Shown: positions 1 to 10,838, counted from the stretch's first letter. The stretch: 64,000 nt of DNA from Nonomuraea sediminis (GCF_018531495.1 NZ_JAHDTI010000020.1:116179-180178), one strand, 5' to 3'. The notes: generated by a model from the letters alone, not told the origin. Numbers and translations are program-made.

Positions 1-1322
<1,322 letters not shown>

Positions 1323-1326
1323 CCCG

Positions 1327-1369
1327 AACGCGAAAGCGCGCCCCGGTTTCCGGGGCGCGCTTTCGCGTT
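1327..1369. terminator. Bidirectional intrinsic terminator, guaA / MFS gene
   Basis: Perfect 20-bp inverted repeat (arms 1327-1346 and 1350-1369) with a 3-nt loop, in the gap between two convergent stop codons. The arm ends are A-rich on the left and T-rich on the right, so it can act in both directions. Confidence 0.9.
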
Positions 1370-1371
1370 TC

Positions 1372-2751
1372 TCAGGCGGCCTGCGCCTCCTCGGCGGGGA
1401 CGGCGGCCGGGGTCCTGCGGGGGAGCTGGGTGAGGGCGGTGACCAGGGCCAGGCCGATGATCCCGATCGCCACCAGGTAGGAGACGTGGTAGCCGGAGAC
1501 CAGCGCCTCGGGGGAGGTCCCGCCCGCCACCGCGGTGGCCAGGGCGATCTGGGCGGCGATGCCGATCGAGATGCCCACCTGCTGCGTGACGTTGAACAGG
1601 CCCGAGGCCAGTCCTGACTCGGCGGGGGAGACGGCCGAGGTGGCGGCGACCGTGACGGCGGCCACCAGCAGGCCGAAGCCGACGCCGGTGAGCAGCTCGG
1701 GCGCCAGCAGGTGGGTGACGAAGCTGCTGCCGGTGTCCAGGCGCAGGTAGAACAGGAGCCCGGCGAGGATGAAGACGAGGCCGGCCACGATCGTGGGCCG
1801 CACGCCGTACCTGGCCAGAGCGCGGCCGCCGACCGTGGAGGCGGTCAGGGCGATCGCCACGGAAATGGGCACCAGCGACAGCCCGGACTCGGTGGCGTCG
1901 TAGCCCAGCACGACCTGGGTGTAGAGCGTCAGGATGAACGCCACCGGCTGCATGGCCCCCGCGATCAGGAACATCAGCAGGTTGCCCGCCCGCAGCTGCC
2001 GGTTGCGGAAGATGCGCAGCGGCATCAGCGGGCCGGCCGAGCGGCGCTCGATGAGCAGGAAGGCGCCGAGCAGCACGACCGCGCCGCCCACCAGCGGCCA
2101 GTCGGCGTCGACCACGGCGTAGATCAGCAGCGCCAGCCCGCCGGTCGAGGTGATCGCGCCGAGCAGGTCGAAGCCGCCCGAGGCCCGCTCGCCCCGCGCC
2201 GCGGGCAGCAGCACCAGCGCCAGCGCCGCGGCCACCACGCCGATCGGCACGTTCACGAAGAACACCGACCGCCAGCCGAAACCGTCGGTGAGCAGCCCGC
2301 CCGCCACGACGCCCACCGAGGCGCCCACGGCGCCGACCGCGCCCCAGATGCCCATCGCCTTGGGCAGCGCGGGGTCGTCCTTGAAGATGGTCATCACCAG
2401 CGACAGCGCCGCGGGGGCCACCAGCGCCCCGCCCAGTCCCTGCGCCGCCCTGGCGGCCACCAGCGCGCCGCCGGAGGCGGCCAGTCCGCCGGCCAGCGAG
2501 GCCACGGCGAACAGCAGCATCCCGATCATGAAGATCCGCCGCCGCCCCACGTAGTCGGAAAGGCGGCCACCCAGCAGCAGCAACCCGCCGAACACCAGCG
2601 AATAGGCCGAGCTCATCCAGGACAGGTCGCTCTGCGTCAGATGCAGTTCCCTGGCCATCGGCGGCATCGCGATGCTCACGATCATCAGGTCAAGGATCAG
2701 GACGAACTGGGTAGCCGCGAGCAACGCCAGCGCGGCCCATTTGTTCTTCAT
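1372..2751 (-). CDS. DHA2-type MFS efflux transporter (EmrB/QacA-like)
   Basis: Polytopic proton-driven drug exporter of about 459 residues with hydrophobic segments consistent with 14 helices. LDLMIVSIAMP lies in helix 1 and the motif A loop GGRLSDYVGRRR follows helix 2, both typical of DHA2 pumps. I chose the ATG at 2751 because AAGGGAG lies 6 nt upstream; an in-frame ATG at 2790 has no ribosome site and would run into the operator region. The gene is divergent from an HxlR regulator 79 bp away, the usual arrangement for inducible efflux. Substrate cannot be told from sequence. Confidence 0.9.
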   Translation of the reverse strand: MKNKWAALALLAATQFVLILDLMIVSIAMPPMARELHLTQSDLSWMSSAYSLVFGGLLLLGGRLSDYVGRRRIFMIGMLLFAVASLAGGLAASGGALVAARAAQGLGGALVAPAALSLVMTIFKDDPALPKAMGIWGAVGAVGASVGVVAGGLLTDGFGWRSVFFVNVPIGVVAAALALVLLPAARGERASGGFDLLGAITSTGGLALLIYAVVDADWPLVGGAVVLLGAFLLIERRSAGPLMPLRIFRNRQLRAGNLLMFLIAGAMQPVAFILTLYTQVVLGYDATESGLSLVPISVAIALTASTVGGRALARYGVRPTIVAGLVFILAGLLFYLRLDTGSSFVTHLLAPELLTGVGFGLLVAAVTVAATSAVSPAESGLASGLFNVTQQVGISIGIAAQIALATAVAGGTSPEALVSGYHVSYLVAIGIIGLALVTALTQLPRRTPAAVPAEEAQAA

Positions 2752-2768
2752 GGCCAACTCCCTTGGGG

Positions 2769-2785
2769 CACTACTTGTAACAGTG
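2769..2785. promoter_or_regulatory. Possible HxlR operator
   Basis: CACT-N9-AGTG inverted repeat with ACT-N6-AGT nested inside, centred between the divergent transporter and hxlR-type genes. HxlR/YodB-family sites are commonly of the TACT...AGTA kind, so this is a reasonable candidate for autoregulation and control of the pump. Short and unproven. Confidence 0.4.
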
Positions 2786-2830
2786 GCCATGATGTGTGAC
2801 TATCATCGCCAGACGGAAGAAGGCACTTTC

Positions 2831-3256
2831 ATGTCCCAGAGTCACACGCATGTACCAGAGCAGCTCAGGACCATCGACGACGCGGAAATGGCGATCGAGC
2901 AGGGCTTCTGCCCGATCCCACCGCGGGAGATCCTGGACAAGATCTCGGGCAAGTGGGCGATCCAGATCATCGTGATCACCGCCCGCCGGCCGGTCCGTTT
3001 CACCGAGCTGGAGCGCACCATCGAGGGCGTCAGCCGCCGCATGCTCACGCTGACCCTGCGCAATCTGGAGCGTGACGGCCTGCTCGAGCGGACGGTCTAC
3101 CCCACGGTGCCGCCCAAGGTCGAATACCAGGCCACCCCCATGGCCCTGGAGCTGTACGAGGCGATGCTCACGCTGACCAACTGGTCGCGCAAGCACAGCG
3201 CCTGCGTGGCCAGGTCACGCCAGGCCTACGACGCCCGTCAGGAGGCCGCCGTCTGA
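2831..3256 (+). CDS. HxlR-family winged-helix regulator
   Basis: 141-residue transcription regulator. The segment GFCPIPPREILDKISGKW has the conserved N-terminal Cys-Pro and GKW of HxlR proteins; RFTELERTIEGVSRRMLT is the recognition-helix region and YQATPMALEL the wing. HxlR members often sense electrophiles or oxidants through that single Cys. Start chosen at ATG 2831 with GGAAGAAGG 7 nt upstream; upstream in-frame ATGs at 2789 and earlier overlap the divergent promoter. It probably controls the divergent MFS pump. Its last 19 bases overlap the 3' end of the convergent membrane protein gene. Confidence 0.9.
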   Translation: MSQSHTHVPEQLRTIDDAEMAIEQGFCPIPPREILDKISGKWAIQIIVITARRPVRFTELERTIEGVSRRMLTLTLRNLERDGLLERTVYPTVPPKVEYQATPMALELYEAMLTLTNWSRKHSACVARSRQAYDARQEAAV

Positions 3257-4680
3257 GGTTCGAGTTCGGTACGGCGTGCCGTACCGAGCCGCCACGCGCC
3301 GGAGACGAGCAGCGGCAGCAGCAGGAAGCCGATGAAGATCGGTGAGGCCATGTAGCGGTAGTCCTGAGCGGAGATGTTGGCCAGGATCGCCAGCTGCTGC
3401 CCGGCGACGATGGCCGCCACCCCGACCACGTAGCGGTTGCGCAGCGACCACGCGGCCAGCGCCACGGCGAGGTAGGACAGGTAGGACCACAGCGCGCCCC
3501 GCCAGGCCAGCCAGTCGACGCTCTTGACCAGCCACAGGTCGAGCCAGGAGCGGACCACCTGGTGCAGGTTGTCGGACAGCGGCCGCAGCGAGTAGACGAC
3601 GGCGCGGCCGGGGAAGTCGGTGACCTTGCCGGGGCCGACATAGGTGTCGGCGTTGGGCAGGAGGGAGAAGCGGTAGGTGTCGCCGCCCATGGCCGACTCG
3701 TCCTCGGCCAGCTTCCAGGCGATGGAGCCGCGGCAGAGCCTGGCCTTGATGACCTCGCCCGGGTCCTTGATCAGCAGCCGCCGCCACAGGTCGAGCAGCT
3801 CGCCCGCGTGCGCGTCGGCCTGCTGCCAGCTGAAGTTGGCACGCCAGATCAGCGGATTGATTGTGTAGCAGGTGCCGCCCTTGGTCCACCTGTTCAGCGG
3901 CGCCACGCTGGCCAGCAGGGTCGTGTCCCGGTCGTCGAACAGCTCGGGGTGCTCGGCGAAGGCCACGGCGATGTCGCCGAAGGCGGTGTGGTAGACGTAC
4001 GTCTTCGTCGGAGCCGCGATCCCGACGTGCGGGAAGACCAGGTTGTTGAGCATCAGCGGGATCGCGGACGCGGCCACACCGACAACCGCCAGCAGTATCC
4101 GCTGCTCCTTGAGCACCACGAGCAGGACGATCACCGCGAGGATCACGACCAGGAACCCGTTGGCCCTGAACAGGCCGAGAGCGGTGAACAGCAGCCCGAG
4201 CGCGACCAGCCGCAGGCGGGTCACGCTCCTGTCGGCCGCGATCCGCGCGCACACCGCGGCGATGAGCAGGGCGCAGATGGAGAACGGCACGTCCTTCCAC
4301 AGCGCGACCGAGAAGGCGCCCACGGGAGGCAGAAAGGGCAGCAGCACCGCCAGCCCTGTCGTCCAGCGTTTGGGCGCGCCCATCGCCTTGAGCGCCTCGG
4401 CGAGCACCGTGATCGCCGCGGCCATGGCCGTGGTCTGCAGCAGCGTGACCAGCGCGATGTCACCCGTGAACCTGAAGCTGAGCCACAGCAGCGAGTCGTA
4501 GAGCACGGAGTGGTCGCTGATCCACGGGCCGGCCACGGTGTGGCTCAGATAGAGAACGGAGTCACGGCTGAACAGTCCGGGATAGAGAGCCGCCCACCAC
4601 AGCAGTAACACAACCTGAATCGCCACGAATGTCGCGATCTTTGGAGTTTTACTGGCACTTTCCGTGGGTTCGTTGTCCAT
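3238..4680 (-). CDS. Polytopic membrane protein, GT-C-like glycosyltransferase
   Basis: About 480 residues with roughly 10-11 predicted membrane helices and a large loop around residues 220-340, the general shape of GT-C lipid-linked sugar transferases or DUF6020-type proteins. LYPGLFSRDSVLYLSHTV after helix 1 supplies acidic residues on the outer face, as expected for GT-C enzymes, but I cannot name the family firmly. The start is the ATG at 4680; a TTG at 4689 is the alternative. It sits 45 bp downstream of a secreted deacetylase on the same strand and opens a surface-polymer locus, so a role in polymer assembly is likely. It overlaps the convergent regulator gene by 19 bp. Confidence 0.7.
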   Translation of the reverse strand: MDNEPTESASKTPKIATFVAIQVVLLLWWAALYPGLFSRDSVLYLSHTVAGPWISDHSVLYDSLLWLSFRFTGDIALVTLLQTTAMAAAITVLAEALKAMGAPKRWTTGLAVLLPFLPPVGAFSVALWKDVPFSICALLIAAVCARIAADRSVTRLRLVALGLLFTALGLFRANGFLVVILAVIVLLVVLKEQRILLAVVGVAASAIPLMLNNLVFPHVGIAAPTKTYVYHTAFGDIAVAFAEHPELFDDRDTTLLASVAPLNRWTKGGTCYTINPLIWRANFSWQQADAHAGELLDLWRRLLIKDPGEVIKARLCRGSIAWKLAEDESAMGGDTYRFSLLPNADTYVGPGKVTDFPGRAVVYSLRPLSDNLHQVVRSWLDLWLVKSVDWLAWRGALWSYLSYLAVALAAWSLRNRYVVGVAAIVAGQQLAILANISAQDYRYMASPIFIGFLLLPLLVSGAWRLGTARRTELEPQTAAS

Positions 4681-4725
4681 GGCTCCCAAATCCCGGCCTA
4701 GACGGCTCGGGACACGCTACCCGAC

Positions 4726-5427
4726 CTACGGGTAGCTCGTGCCGGCCTGTGGCTGCCTGTCGCCGAACAAGGCCGGCAGCGTGACCAGGTGGAAGCCGCG
4801 CCGATGGAGCATCCTGAGGATGTACGGCATGGCCTCGATCGTCTCCGGATACACGTCGTGCATCAGGATCACGCCGTTGCGCTTGGCGTCCCGCATCACC
4901 TCGCGGATGATCTTCGTGGCGTCGCGCGTCTTCCAGTCCTGCGAGGAGCGCGACCACAGGATCTCCGCCAGGCCTTGCTGACCGGCCAGGCCCAGCACCC
5001 GCTTGTCGGTGTCCCCGTACGGCGGGCGGTAGAGCTTCGGGCGTATCCCGATGGCCTTCTCGATGGCGTCCTGCGTGGTCATCAGCTCTTCGATGATCTT
5101 CGCGTCGGACAGGGTCGGCAGGTGAGGGTGCGTGTAGGAGTGGTTCCCGATCGCGTGGCCCTCGGAATGCTCCCGCCGGGCGACATCCGCATATGTCACG
5201 ACATGCTGGCCCTCGAGAAAGAAGGTGGCTTTTACGTCCCGCTTCTTGAGGATGTCGAGCAGCTTGCTGGTATAAGGCCCGGGCCCGTCGTCGAAGGTGA
5301 GCGCCAGGCACTTGATGTGGCGGCAGTTGACGGCAGCCGAGGCCGGGGCGGGGACGGCCGCGAATGCGACTTGTGTGCTCATCGCCAGCGAAATCGCTAG
5401 CAAGTTCTTTATCAACACACTGGTCAC
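4726..5427 (-). CDS. Secreted polysaccharide deacetylase (NodB domain)
   Basis: 233-residue carbohydrate esterase family 4 protein that removes N-acetyl groups from amino-sugar polymers outside the cell. An N-terminal signal peptide (hydrophobic to about residue 25, AFAAVPAPASAA) precedes the NodB domain. Its motifs are all present: TFDDGP (catalytic base and metal Asp), HSYTHP (metal His pair), RPPYGD, and LMHD near the C-terminus. GTG start at 5427. It is upstream of the membrane protein gene with a short gap, so probably one transcript, and divergent from the GT2/TagF-like fusion. The substrate could be peptidoglycan or the polymer made by the neighbouring locus. Confidence 0.88.
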   Translation of the reverse strand: MTSVLIKNLLAISLAMSTQVAFAAVPAPASAAVNCRHIKCLALTFDDGPGPYTSKLLDILKKRDVKATFFLEGQHVVTYADVARREHSEGHAIGNHSYTHPHLPTLSDAKIIEELMTTQDAIEKAIGIRPKLYRPPYGDTDKRVLGLAGQQGLAEILWSRSSQDWKTRDATKIIREVMRDAKRNGVILMHDVYPETIEAMPYILRMLHRRGFHLVTLPALFGDRQPQAGTSYP

Positions 5428-5603
5428 AGTACGGCGGGGTGGGCAGCAAGTCTGGTTGCTCCGTTCTCCAGGTATCGCAAAGCTTTGTCGGTATTCTTAC
5501 GGAGGCCACGGATGGTGGGAAGGTGGGTGATTGTCCAGGCCAAGGTAAACGCATCGAGTGTTGCTTAGTCATGGAGTCATCAAGCTGGCTAACATGCTTC
5601 TCT

Positions 5604-8600
5604 ATGGAAGTCACGGACAAGCGTATGCCGCTAGTGTCGGCAATTGTTCCGATTTACAATGTTGAGCGCTATTTGCGGGTGGCGCTCGAGTCCCTGGCCT
5701 CGCAGACCCACACCAACCTCGAAGTGGTCATGGTCGACGACGGGTCGACAGACGGCAGCGCCCTGATCGCGAAGGAGTTCGCCGCCAGGGATGAGCGTTT
5801 TCTCCTGATAAGCCAGGAGAACGGTGGCCTGAGCAAGGCGCGCAACGTCGGGATCCGTCACGCGACGGGCGATTACCTGACGTTTTTCGACTCCGATGAC
5901 ATCAGCCCGCACTACGCATTCAGATCCGTGATTCGAACGCTGGAGCAGACCGGCTCGGATTTCCTGTCGGGCCGGGTCGTCCGACTCGACAGCAGGGGCA
6001 CTTTCGACGTGCCCATGCAGAGCGATTCACACGCGAAGAGCATCCTCAGCACGACCGTGGAGAAAACCCCCGCGCTCATGCGCGACTTTCTCGCCGGGAA
6101 CAAATTCTATCGGCGCCGCTTCTGGGATGCGGCAGGTCTGGAGTTTCCGGACGGGCTCACGTTCGAAGACGGTCCGGTAAGCGTCCGGGCGCATGCGCTC
6201 GCCCATTCCGTGGACGTGGTCAGGATTCCGACCTGTTACTGGCGGATGCGCGAGGTGGGTACCGGGCGGTCCATCAGTCAGCAGAACACGGAGGCGCATT
6301 TCTTCACCGACCGGATCGAGACCTCACTCCTCTCGATCGACTTCCTGAGCCGGGAACGGCCGGACCTGCTCGGCCTTTTCTACGCCGAGGACATCGGCCA
6401 CAAGTTCGTCATCATGTACAGGTATCTGGCCGCGACCTCGCCGGAGGTGCGTGGACAGTTCATGGACAGGGCCGCCGACTACCTGGAGCGTGCTCCTGAG
6501 GAGGTGATCGACGGCCTTCCGCCGGAGCTGCGTCAGCGGATCCTGCTCACCAAGCGGGGTGATCTGTCAGGGCTGATGGAAGACCTTCAGGCGGCGGTAC
6601 CCCCCGCTCCTGACAGGGGCAGGCCGTCGATTCTGCGCGCACATTTCCGGCCTCCCGGCGAGCAGGGCGACGTGCACGGCGCCGTGAGCAGTGTGGAGCT
6701 CGACGGCGACCAGGTGCGGATCATCGGGTTCGGCCACCTGGCCGGACTGCCCGCCGAAGGTCGGCTCACGGCCGCGAACCGCGCCATCTGGGCGACCCAC
6801 GACAAGTCCGGCACGAAGCACCGCGTGCCGTTCCAGGCCACCCCCAGCCCGCAGGCAGCGGCGTCGCAGCCCGAGCATGCGGAGTGGAGTGCCGGCTACG
6901 CCGGATACGACGCCCGGCTCGACCTCGGGATGCTGAAGAAGAACGGTCGCTGGCTCTACGGCATCTGGCGGTTGACCATGACGGCGATGACCCCACGCGG
7001 GCTGTGCAAGGGCCCGCTCGCTGCCGGTTCGATCCTGATCGCGCGAGACCTGCGTCCCATCGACGTGGACGCCGACGTCCGGATCATTCCGATCATCGAG
7101 GACGGCGCCCTCATCCTGCGGGTCAAGAAGACCGAGGCGATGTTGACCGGCTGCCGGGCCGACGGCGGAGACGTGGTCCTGTCCGGACTCCTGCGCGGAA
7201 AGCCGACCGATGGCGCTCGACTGCAGTTGCGCAGGATATCCCAGGTGGCCGAGGTGTCCGTGCCGCTGGCGACCGCGCGCGGTCCGAAGGGCTTCGCCAC
7301 TTTCACGGCTCGGCTGCCGATGTCCCAGGTGCTGGCAGAGGTGGGGCCCGCGACGCCGGCTCCGGTGTCCGCCGCTCAGAATCGCCTGTACTTCAACGTC
7401 GTCCTCCCCGGTCAGGCGGACCGTAGCCTCCCGGCAGATTTTCGGATGGGAACGGTCAGCCTGTTCGCTGACGGTCAGCGGCTGGACATCGCCGTCGATC
7501 ACAGCGGAAAGGCGACGGCCACGCTTCGCCCGGCTCTGCCGACTATGGAACGCGTCCGCTGGGGAGCCGGCGGGACCCTGGAGATCTCGGGTTCGGGCGG
7601 GCGACCGTACGGGCTGGTGGTCCGGCACAACAGGCGGCGGGAAGAGCGGCTCGTGCCGATCGAGGCCGGGCCCGACGGCACCTGGAGCGCTCGGCTCGAT
7701 CCGACGCGTGTTCCGGTGGCCGGGACCGTGCTCCCGCTCCGGCCGGGGACGTGGCGCTTCGTCCTGCGGACCCGAGACTACGGCGATGTGGACTTCCCCC
7801 ATGCCGGCGAGGCTCTGGCCGAGCTGGGCGCGAGGGACGGCTTCCACGTCGCCGCCCTGAGCCTGGACCGGTTGGTGCTTCAGGTCCTGCCCCGCCTCGG
7901 CGACGACGAGCGGGGCGCGTTCAACCAGCGCATCCTGCGAGAGGTTCGCTATCCCCGCCTTCGGGATCGGCCGCTGCGCGAGGCGATCCTCTACAGCAGC
8001 TTCGGCGGGAAGAAGTACTCCGGCGCGCCACGGGCACTGTACGAGCTGCTCTCGGCGGGCGAGCACGCGGTCGAGCACGTCTGGGTGACCAGCGACGGGC
8101 AGGCCCCCCTGCCCGAGGGGGTCCGCAGCGTCGAGCTGATGAGCCGGGGGTGGTACGAGGCCCTGGCCACGAGCCGCCACATCGTGACCGATGTCGATCT
8201 GCCGGACTGGTTCGTCCGTCGCAAGGGCCAGACGGTGACGCACACCGGGGACGACCCCACGATCGGCCGCCCGGAAAGCGACCTGCTGGTCAACGGGGAC
8301 CTGGCGGAGATCGCCGCGGCCGTCCGGCGGGAGCTGAACATCCCCGCGGGCAAGCACATCCTGCTCTACGCGCCGACCCGCAGGCCCTACGAGCATTACG
8401 GCTCGGGTCGGTACAGGTTCGCCCTGCGTCTGGAACCCGCCAAGTTCACCGACGCCCTGCGCGAGGAGTACGTGCTCCTGGTGCGGCGGCATCCTGAGGC
8501 CATAGACGACCTGCTCGGGATGAACGACGACTTCGTCGTCGACGTCGCGAACTACCCGGACGTCAACCGGCTGCTCGCCGCGGCGGACGTGCTCGTCACC

Positions 8601-8846
8601 GACTACTCGTCGGTCGCCGCGACCTTCCTCAACACCGCGCGCCCGGTGCTGTTCTACGCCTACGACCTCGATGAGGAGCGCGACTTCGACCCGCCGGGTC
8701 CCGTGCTGCGGACCACGGAAGAGATCGTCGACGCGCTTTCGGACCTCGACGCGGTCAAGCTCGAGTACAGCGCCCGCTACGCCGCGTTCGGAAAGGACGA
8801 CGGCCAGGCCACCGCGAGGCTCGCGGCCCGCCTTTTCGCCAAGTGA
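5604..8846 (+). CDS. GT2 glycosyltransferase fused to CDP-glycerol glycerophosphotransferase-like domain
   Basis: About 1080 residues. Residues 1-300 form a GT-A family 2 transferase: SAIVPIYNVERYL, DDGSTDGS and FFDSDDISP with the metal-binding Asp pair. A long middle part of mixed beta character is unassigned. From about residue 800 there is a TagF/TagB-like domain: GKKYSGAPRALYELL, LLYAPTRRPYEHYG, VRRHPE and VLVTDYSSVAATFL. It differs from the homologous fusion at 20.9-23.6 kb in lacking about 50 residues that include the catalytic WHG motif; the chain goes from QTVTHTGDDP straight to GRPESDLL. The glycerophosphotransferase activity is therefore doubtful. The open frame extends upstream to 5364; I chose ATG 5604 because the GT2 fold begins just after it (ATG 5625 is also possible). 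Confidence 0.82.
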   Translation: MEVTDKRMPLVSAIVPIYNVERYLRVALESLASQTHTNLEVVMVDDGSTDGSALIAKEFAARDERFLLISQENGGLSKARNVGIRHATGDYLTFFDSDDISPHYAFRSVIRTLEQTGSDFLSGRVVRLDSRGTFDVPMQSDSHAKSILSTTVEKTPALMRDFLAGNKFYRRRFWDAAGLEFPDGLTFEDGPVSVRAHALAHSVDVVRIPTCYWRMREVGTGRSISQQNTEAHFFTDRIETSLLSIDFLSRERPDLLGLFYAEDIGHKFVIMYRYLAATSPEVRGQFMDRAADYLERAPEEVIDGLPPELRQRILLTKRGDLSGLMEDLQAAVPPAPDRGRPSILRAHFRPPGEQGDVHGAVSSVELDGDQVRIIGFGHLAGLPAEGRLTAANRAIWATHDKSGTKHRVPFQATPSPQAAASQPEHAEWSAGYAGYDARLDLGMLKKNGRWLYGIWRLTMTAMTPRGLCKGPLAAGSILIARDLRPIDVDADVRIIPIIEDGALILRVKKTEAMLTGCRADGGDVVLSGLLRGKPTDGARLQLRRISQVAEVSVPLATARGPKGFATFTARLPMSQVLAEVGPATPAPVSAAQNRLYFNVVLPGQADRSLPADFRMGTVSLFADGQRLDIAVDHSGKATATLRPALPTMERVRWGAGGTLEISGSGGRPYGLVVRHNRRREERLVPIEAGPDGTWSARLDPTRVPVAGTVLPLRPGTWRFVLRTRDYGDVDFPHAGEALAELGARDGFHVAALSLDRLVLQVLPRLGDDERGAFNQRILREVRYPRLRDRPLREAILYSSFGGKKYSGAPRALYELLSAGEHAVEHVWVTSDGQAPLPEGVRSVELMSRGWYEALATSRHIVTDVDLPDWFVRRKGQTVTHTGDDPTIGRPESDLLVNGDLAEIAAAVRRELNIPAGKHILLYAPTRRPYEHYGSGRYRFALRLEPAKFTDALREEYVLLVRRHPEAIDDLLGMNDDFVVDVANYPDVNRLLAAADVLVTDYSSVAATFLNTARPVLFYAYDLDEERDFDPPGPVLRTTEEIVDALSDLDAVKLEYSARYAAFGKDDGQATARLAARLFAK

Positions 8847-8852
8847 CTTCCA

Positions 8853-8881
8853 GGCCTGTCCGTCACATGGGCGGACAGGCC
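8853..8881. terminator. Bidirectional terminator between convergent genes
   Basis: Perfect 10-bp stem (8853-8862 / 8872-8881) with 9-nt loop, extended by ACTTC/GAAGT pairing outside a 2-nt bulge. It fills the 48-bp gap between the convergent GT2/TagF-like and TPR-LicD genes. Confidence 0.8.
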
Positions 8882-8894
8882 GAAGTCGTGTGTG

Positions 8895-10838
8895 CTAGCG
8901 GAATCCCGGCTCGCCGCCAGGGAGCTCCAGACCCGCGAACCGGCCCGCGGACGGGCTGCCCGCACGCACCCGCTCGGCCCGCTCGGCGAACTCCCTCACC
9001 TCGCTCGGCGTCAGCCAGGTCGTGGCCAGCAGCTTCCTGTCGTTCTTGTCCTGGTAGTAGCGGAAGTCTGACCTGGGTGTCCGCCAGCCCGGCCCGTAGT
9101 TGTCCACCAGGAACGCCTCCGTGTCGCGGGGCACGTAGACCTCGCGGTCCATGAAGGTCGCGGGCACCACGGGCTCGAAGTCCTCTTTCCGCAGCTCGTG
9201 GGCGTCGAATGACCAGGCCCTGCCGCGGTGGAACCACACGGGGATGACATCGATCCACATCCCGTTGAGCCCCACCTTGATCATGCGGCCGTTGCCGGCG
9301 AAGCAGATGTCGAGCCCGAGCTCCATCAGCCGCAGCGAGGTCTCCTGCAACTCGACCTTCAGATCCTTCGGGCGGGTCGAGTCGGCGAGGTAGGCGCAGT
9401 CGAAGTCGTCGTCCCCGGGGATGAAGCCCTGGTCGCGGTGGTGGCCGAGCAGCGTGCCGTAGAACAGGAACAGGTGCTTGCCGAAGTGTCGCTCAAGGAT
9501 CTCCTTGGCGCGGACGTAGACGAGCAGGCGCGCCACCTGCTCGCTCTCGCTGGGCGGCCAGCCGCCCCACTTGGTCGGCACCCGCCCCTCCGCCAGGAGT
9601 TCGGGCAGCTTGCCGTTGCCGCCCGGCACGTGAACTCGCACGGTGGTGGCGTTGGCGGTGGTGACAAGGTGCCGCCCCTCCACGGTCAGCTCCAGCTCGG
9701 TCCGCTCGTCGAACTGGCCCATCACGTCATGGGTGAGCTCGTAGGAGAAGGTGGGCAGCCAGGGCCCGGCGTCGACGGTGATCCGCTTGAGCACGCGACC
9801 GCCGACGTGGATGGCGACGCTCTCCCTGGTCCCCGGGGCCAGGTAGCCGGAGATGCGCAGGCCCGTGGCGGTGATGTGTGCCTCGAAGAAGCCGCCGCGC
9901 GTCGTCGTGGGCGGGGCGACCGTATCCAGGTCGGGAGTGACCGTTCGCCCGATCCGGACGTCGTCGGACTGGCGGGTCACGTAGGCGAGGCGGAAGCGCC
10001 AGTTCTGCAGCGCCATGTGGGTCCAGGTGGCGTCGATCTCCTCAAGGCGTTGCACGGCCAGCCGATAGGCCTCCGCCGCCGCCTCCAGGTCGCCGTGCGC
10101 CTCGTGCAGCCCGCCCAGCCGGTGTACGGCGTGCACCCGCCGAGGGTGGTGCTCGACCAGGTAAGAGAAGTGCGTGACAGCCCGGTCGAAGGCGGCCTCG
10201 GGCGCGTGGTTGACGCTCACCACTCCGTCGGCGCCGAAGGTGAACGGTACCGAGTAGAGCCTTTCGAGGCTGTGCGCCAGCCGGTAGCGCCATTCGTGCT
10301 CGTGCGGCGCCCCGTCGATCATCTCCTGGAGCGCCTCGGAGGCACGCTGCCACTGGCCCAGTGACTCGGCCACCTTGGCGATCACCTTGAGTACGCGCGT
10401 CCGATCCTTGGCCCGTGCCAGGGAGACCTCGAGCCGGTCGAGATCGTGGATGTCGATCGCCTCGGCCAGTTCGCCGCCCTGTGCGAGGCAGCGGCCCAGG
10501 GCGCGCACCCACACGTACTTGCCCGGTTGGAGCTCCAGGGCGCGGCGGAGGTGGGCGATGACGTCCTGCCAGGCGCCCTGGACCTTGGCGACCCGCGCCA
10601 ACTTGCCGTGGTAGACGGCCGAGTCGGGACGGAGCCGCAGCGCGGCGGAGTAGGCCTCACCGGCGGCCTGCCAGTCCTTCCTCCGTTCGAGCGCCCGCCC
10701 GAGTTTGGCCCATCGCCGTGCGTCCTCGGGGTTGCGCCTGGCCTCCGTCGCGCGTCGCCGTGCGGTCAGCGCGCGGCGCGTTCGCCGGCCGCGTTTGGAA
10801 ATGGTGTTGACAAGCGCTTTGGGATTGAGGACTTTCAC
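8895..10838 (-). CDS. TPR-LicD family protein (paralog 1)
   Basis: About 647 residues. Residues 30-300 are tetratricopeptide-like repeats (for example ARRWAKLGRALERRKDWQAA). A middle beta-rich stretch (GFFEAHITATGLRISGYLAP) follows, and a C-terminal LicD domain has LFYGTLLGHHRD and the metal-binding acidic run GDDDFD near residue 472. LicD enzymes move phosphocholine-type groups from CDP/CMP carriers to surface sugars. Start chosen at GTG 10838, which has GAGGG 8 nt upstream; a TTG at 10877 is the alternative. It is divergent from a paralog at 11.1-13.2 kb with the same domain order. Given the adjacent phosphonate genes, transfer of a CMP-activated phosphonate is a reasonable inference. Confidence 0.82.
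   Translation of the reverse strand: MKVLNPKALVNTISKRGRRTRRALTARRRATEARRNPEDARRWAKLGRALERRKDWQAAGEAYSAALRLRPDSAVYHGKLARVAKVQGAWQDVIAHLRRALELQPGKYVWVRALGRCLAQGGELAEAIDIHDLDRLEVSLARAKDRTRVLKVIAKVAESLGQWQRASEALQEMIDGAPHEHEWRYRLAHSLERLYSVPFTFGADGVVSVNHAPEAAFDRAVTHFSYLVEHHPRRVHAVHRLGGLHEAHGDLEAAAEAYRLAVQRLEEIDATWTHMALQNWRFRLAYVTRQSDDVRIGRTVTPDLDTVAPPTTTRGGFFEAHITATGLRISGYLAPGTRESVAIHVGGRVLKRITVDAGPWLPTFSYELTHDVMGQFDERTELELTVEGRHLVTTANATTVRVHVPGGNGKLPELLAEGRVPTKWGGWPPSESEQVARLLVYVRAKEILERHFGKHLFLFYGTLLGHHRDQGFIPGDDDFDCAYLADSTRPKDLKVELQETSLRLMELGLDICFAGNGRMIKVGLNGMWIDVIPVWFHRGRAWSFDAHELRKEDFEPVVPATFMDREVYVPRDTEAFLVDNYGPGWRTPRSDFRYYQDKNDRKLLATTWLTPSEVREFAERAERVRAGSPSAGRFAGLELPGGEPGFR

Noticed and set aside
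1711..2799. Long plus-strand frame opposite the MFS gene
   Set aside because: Composition (HQR-rich, no hydrophobic core) is that of an antisense shadow; the minus strand has a clear transporter.
9228..10364. 378-codon plus-strand frame
   Set aside because: Antisense of the TPR-LicD gene, with no recognisable domain.
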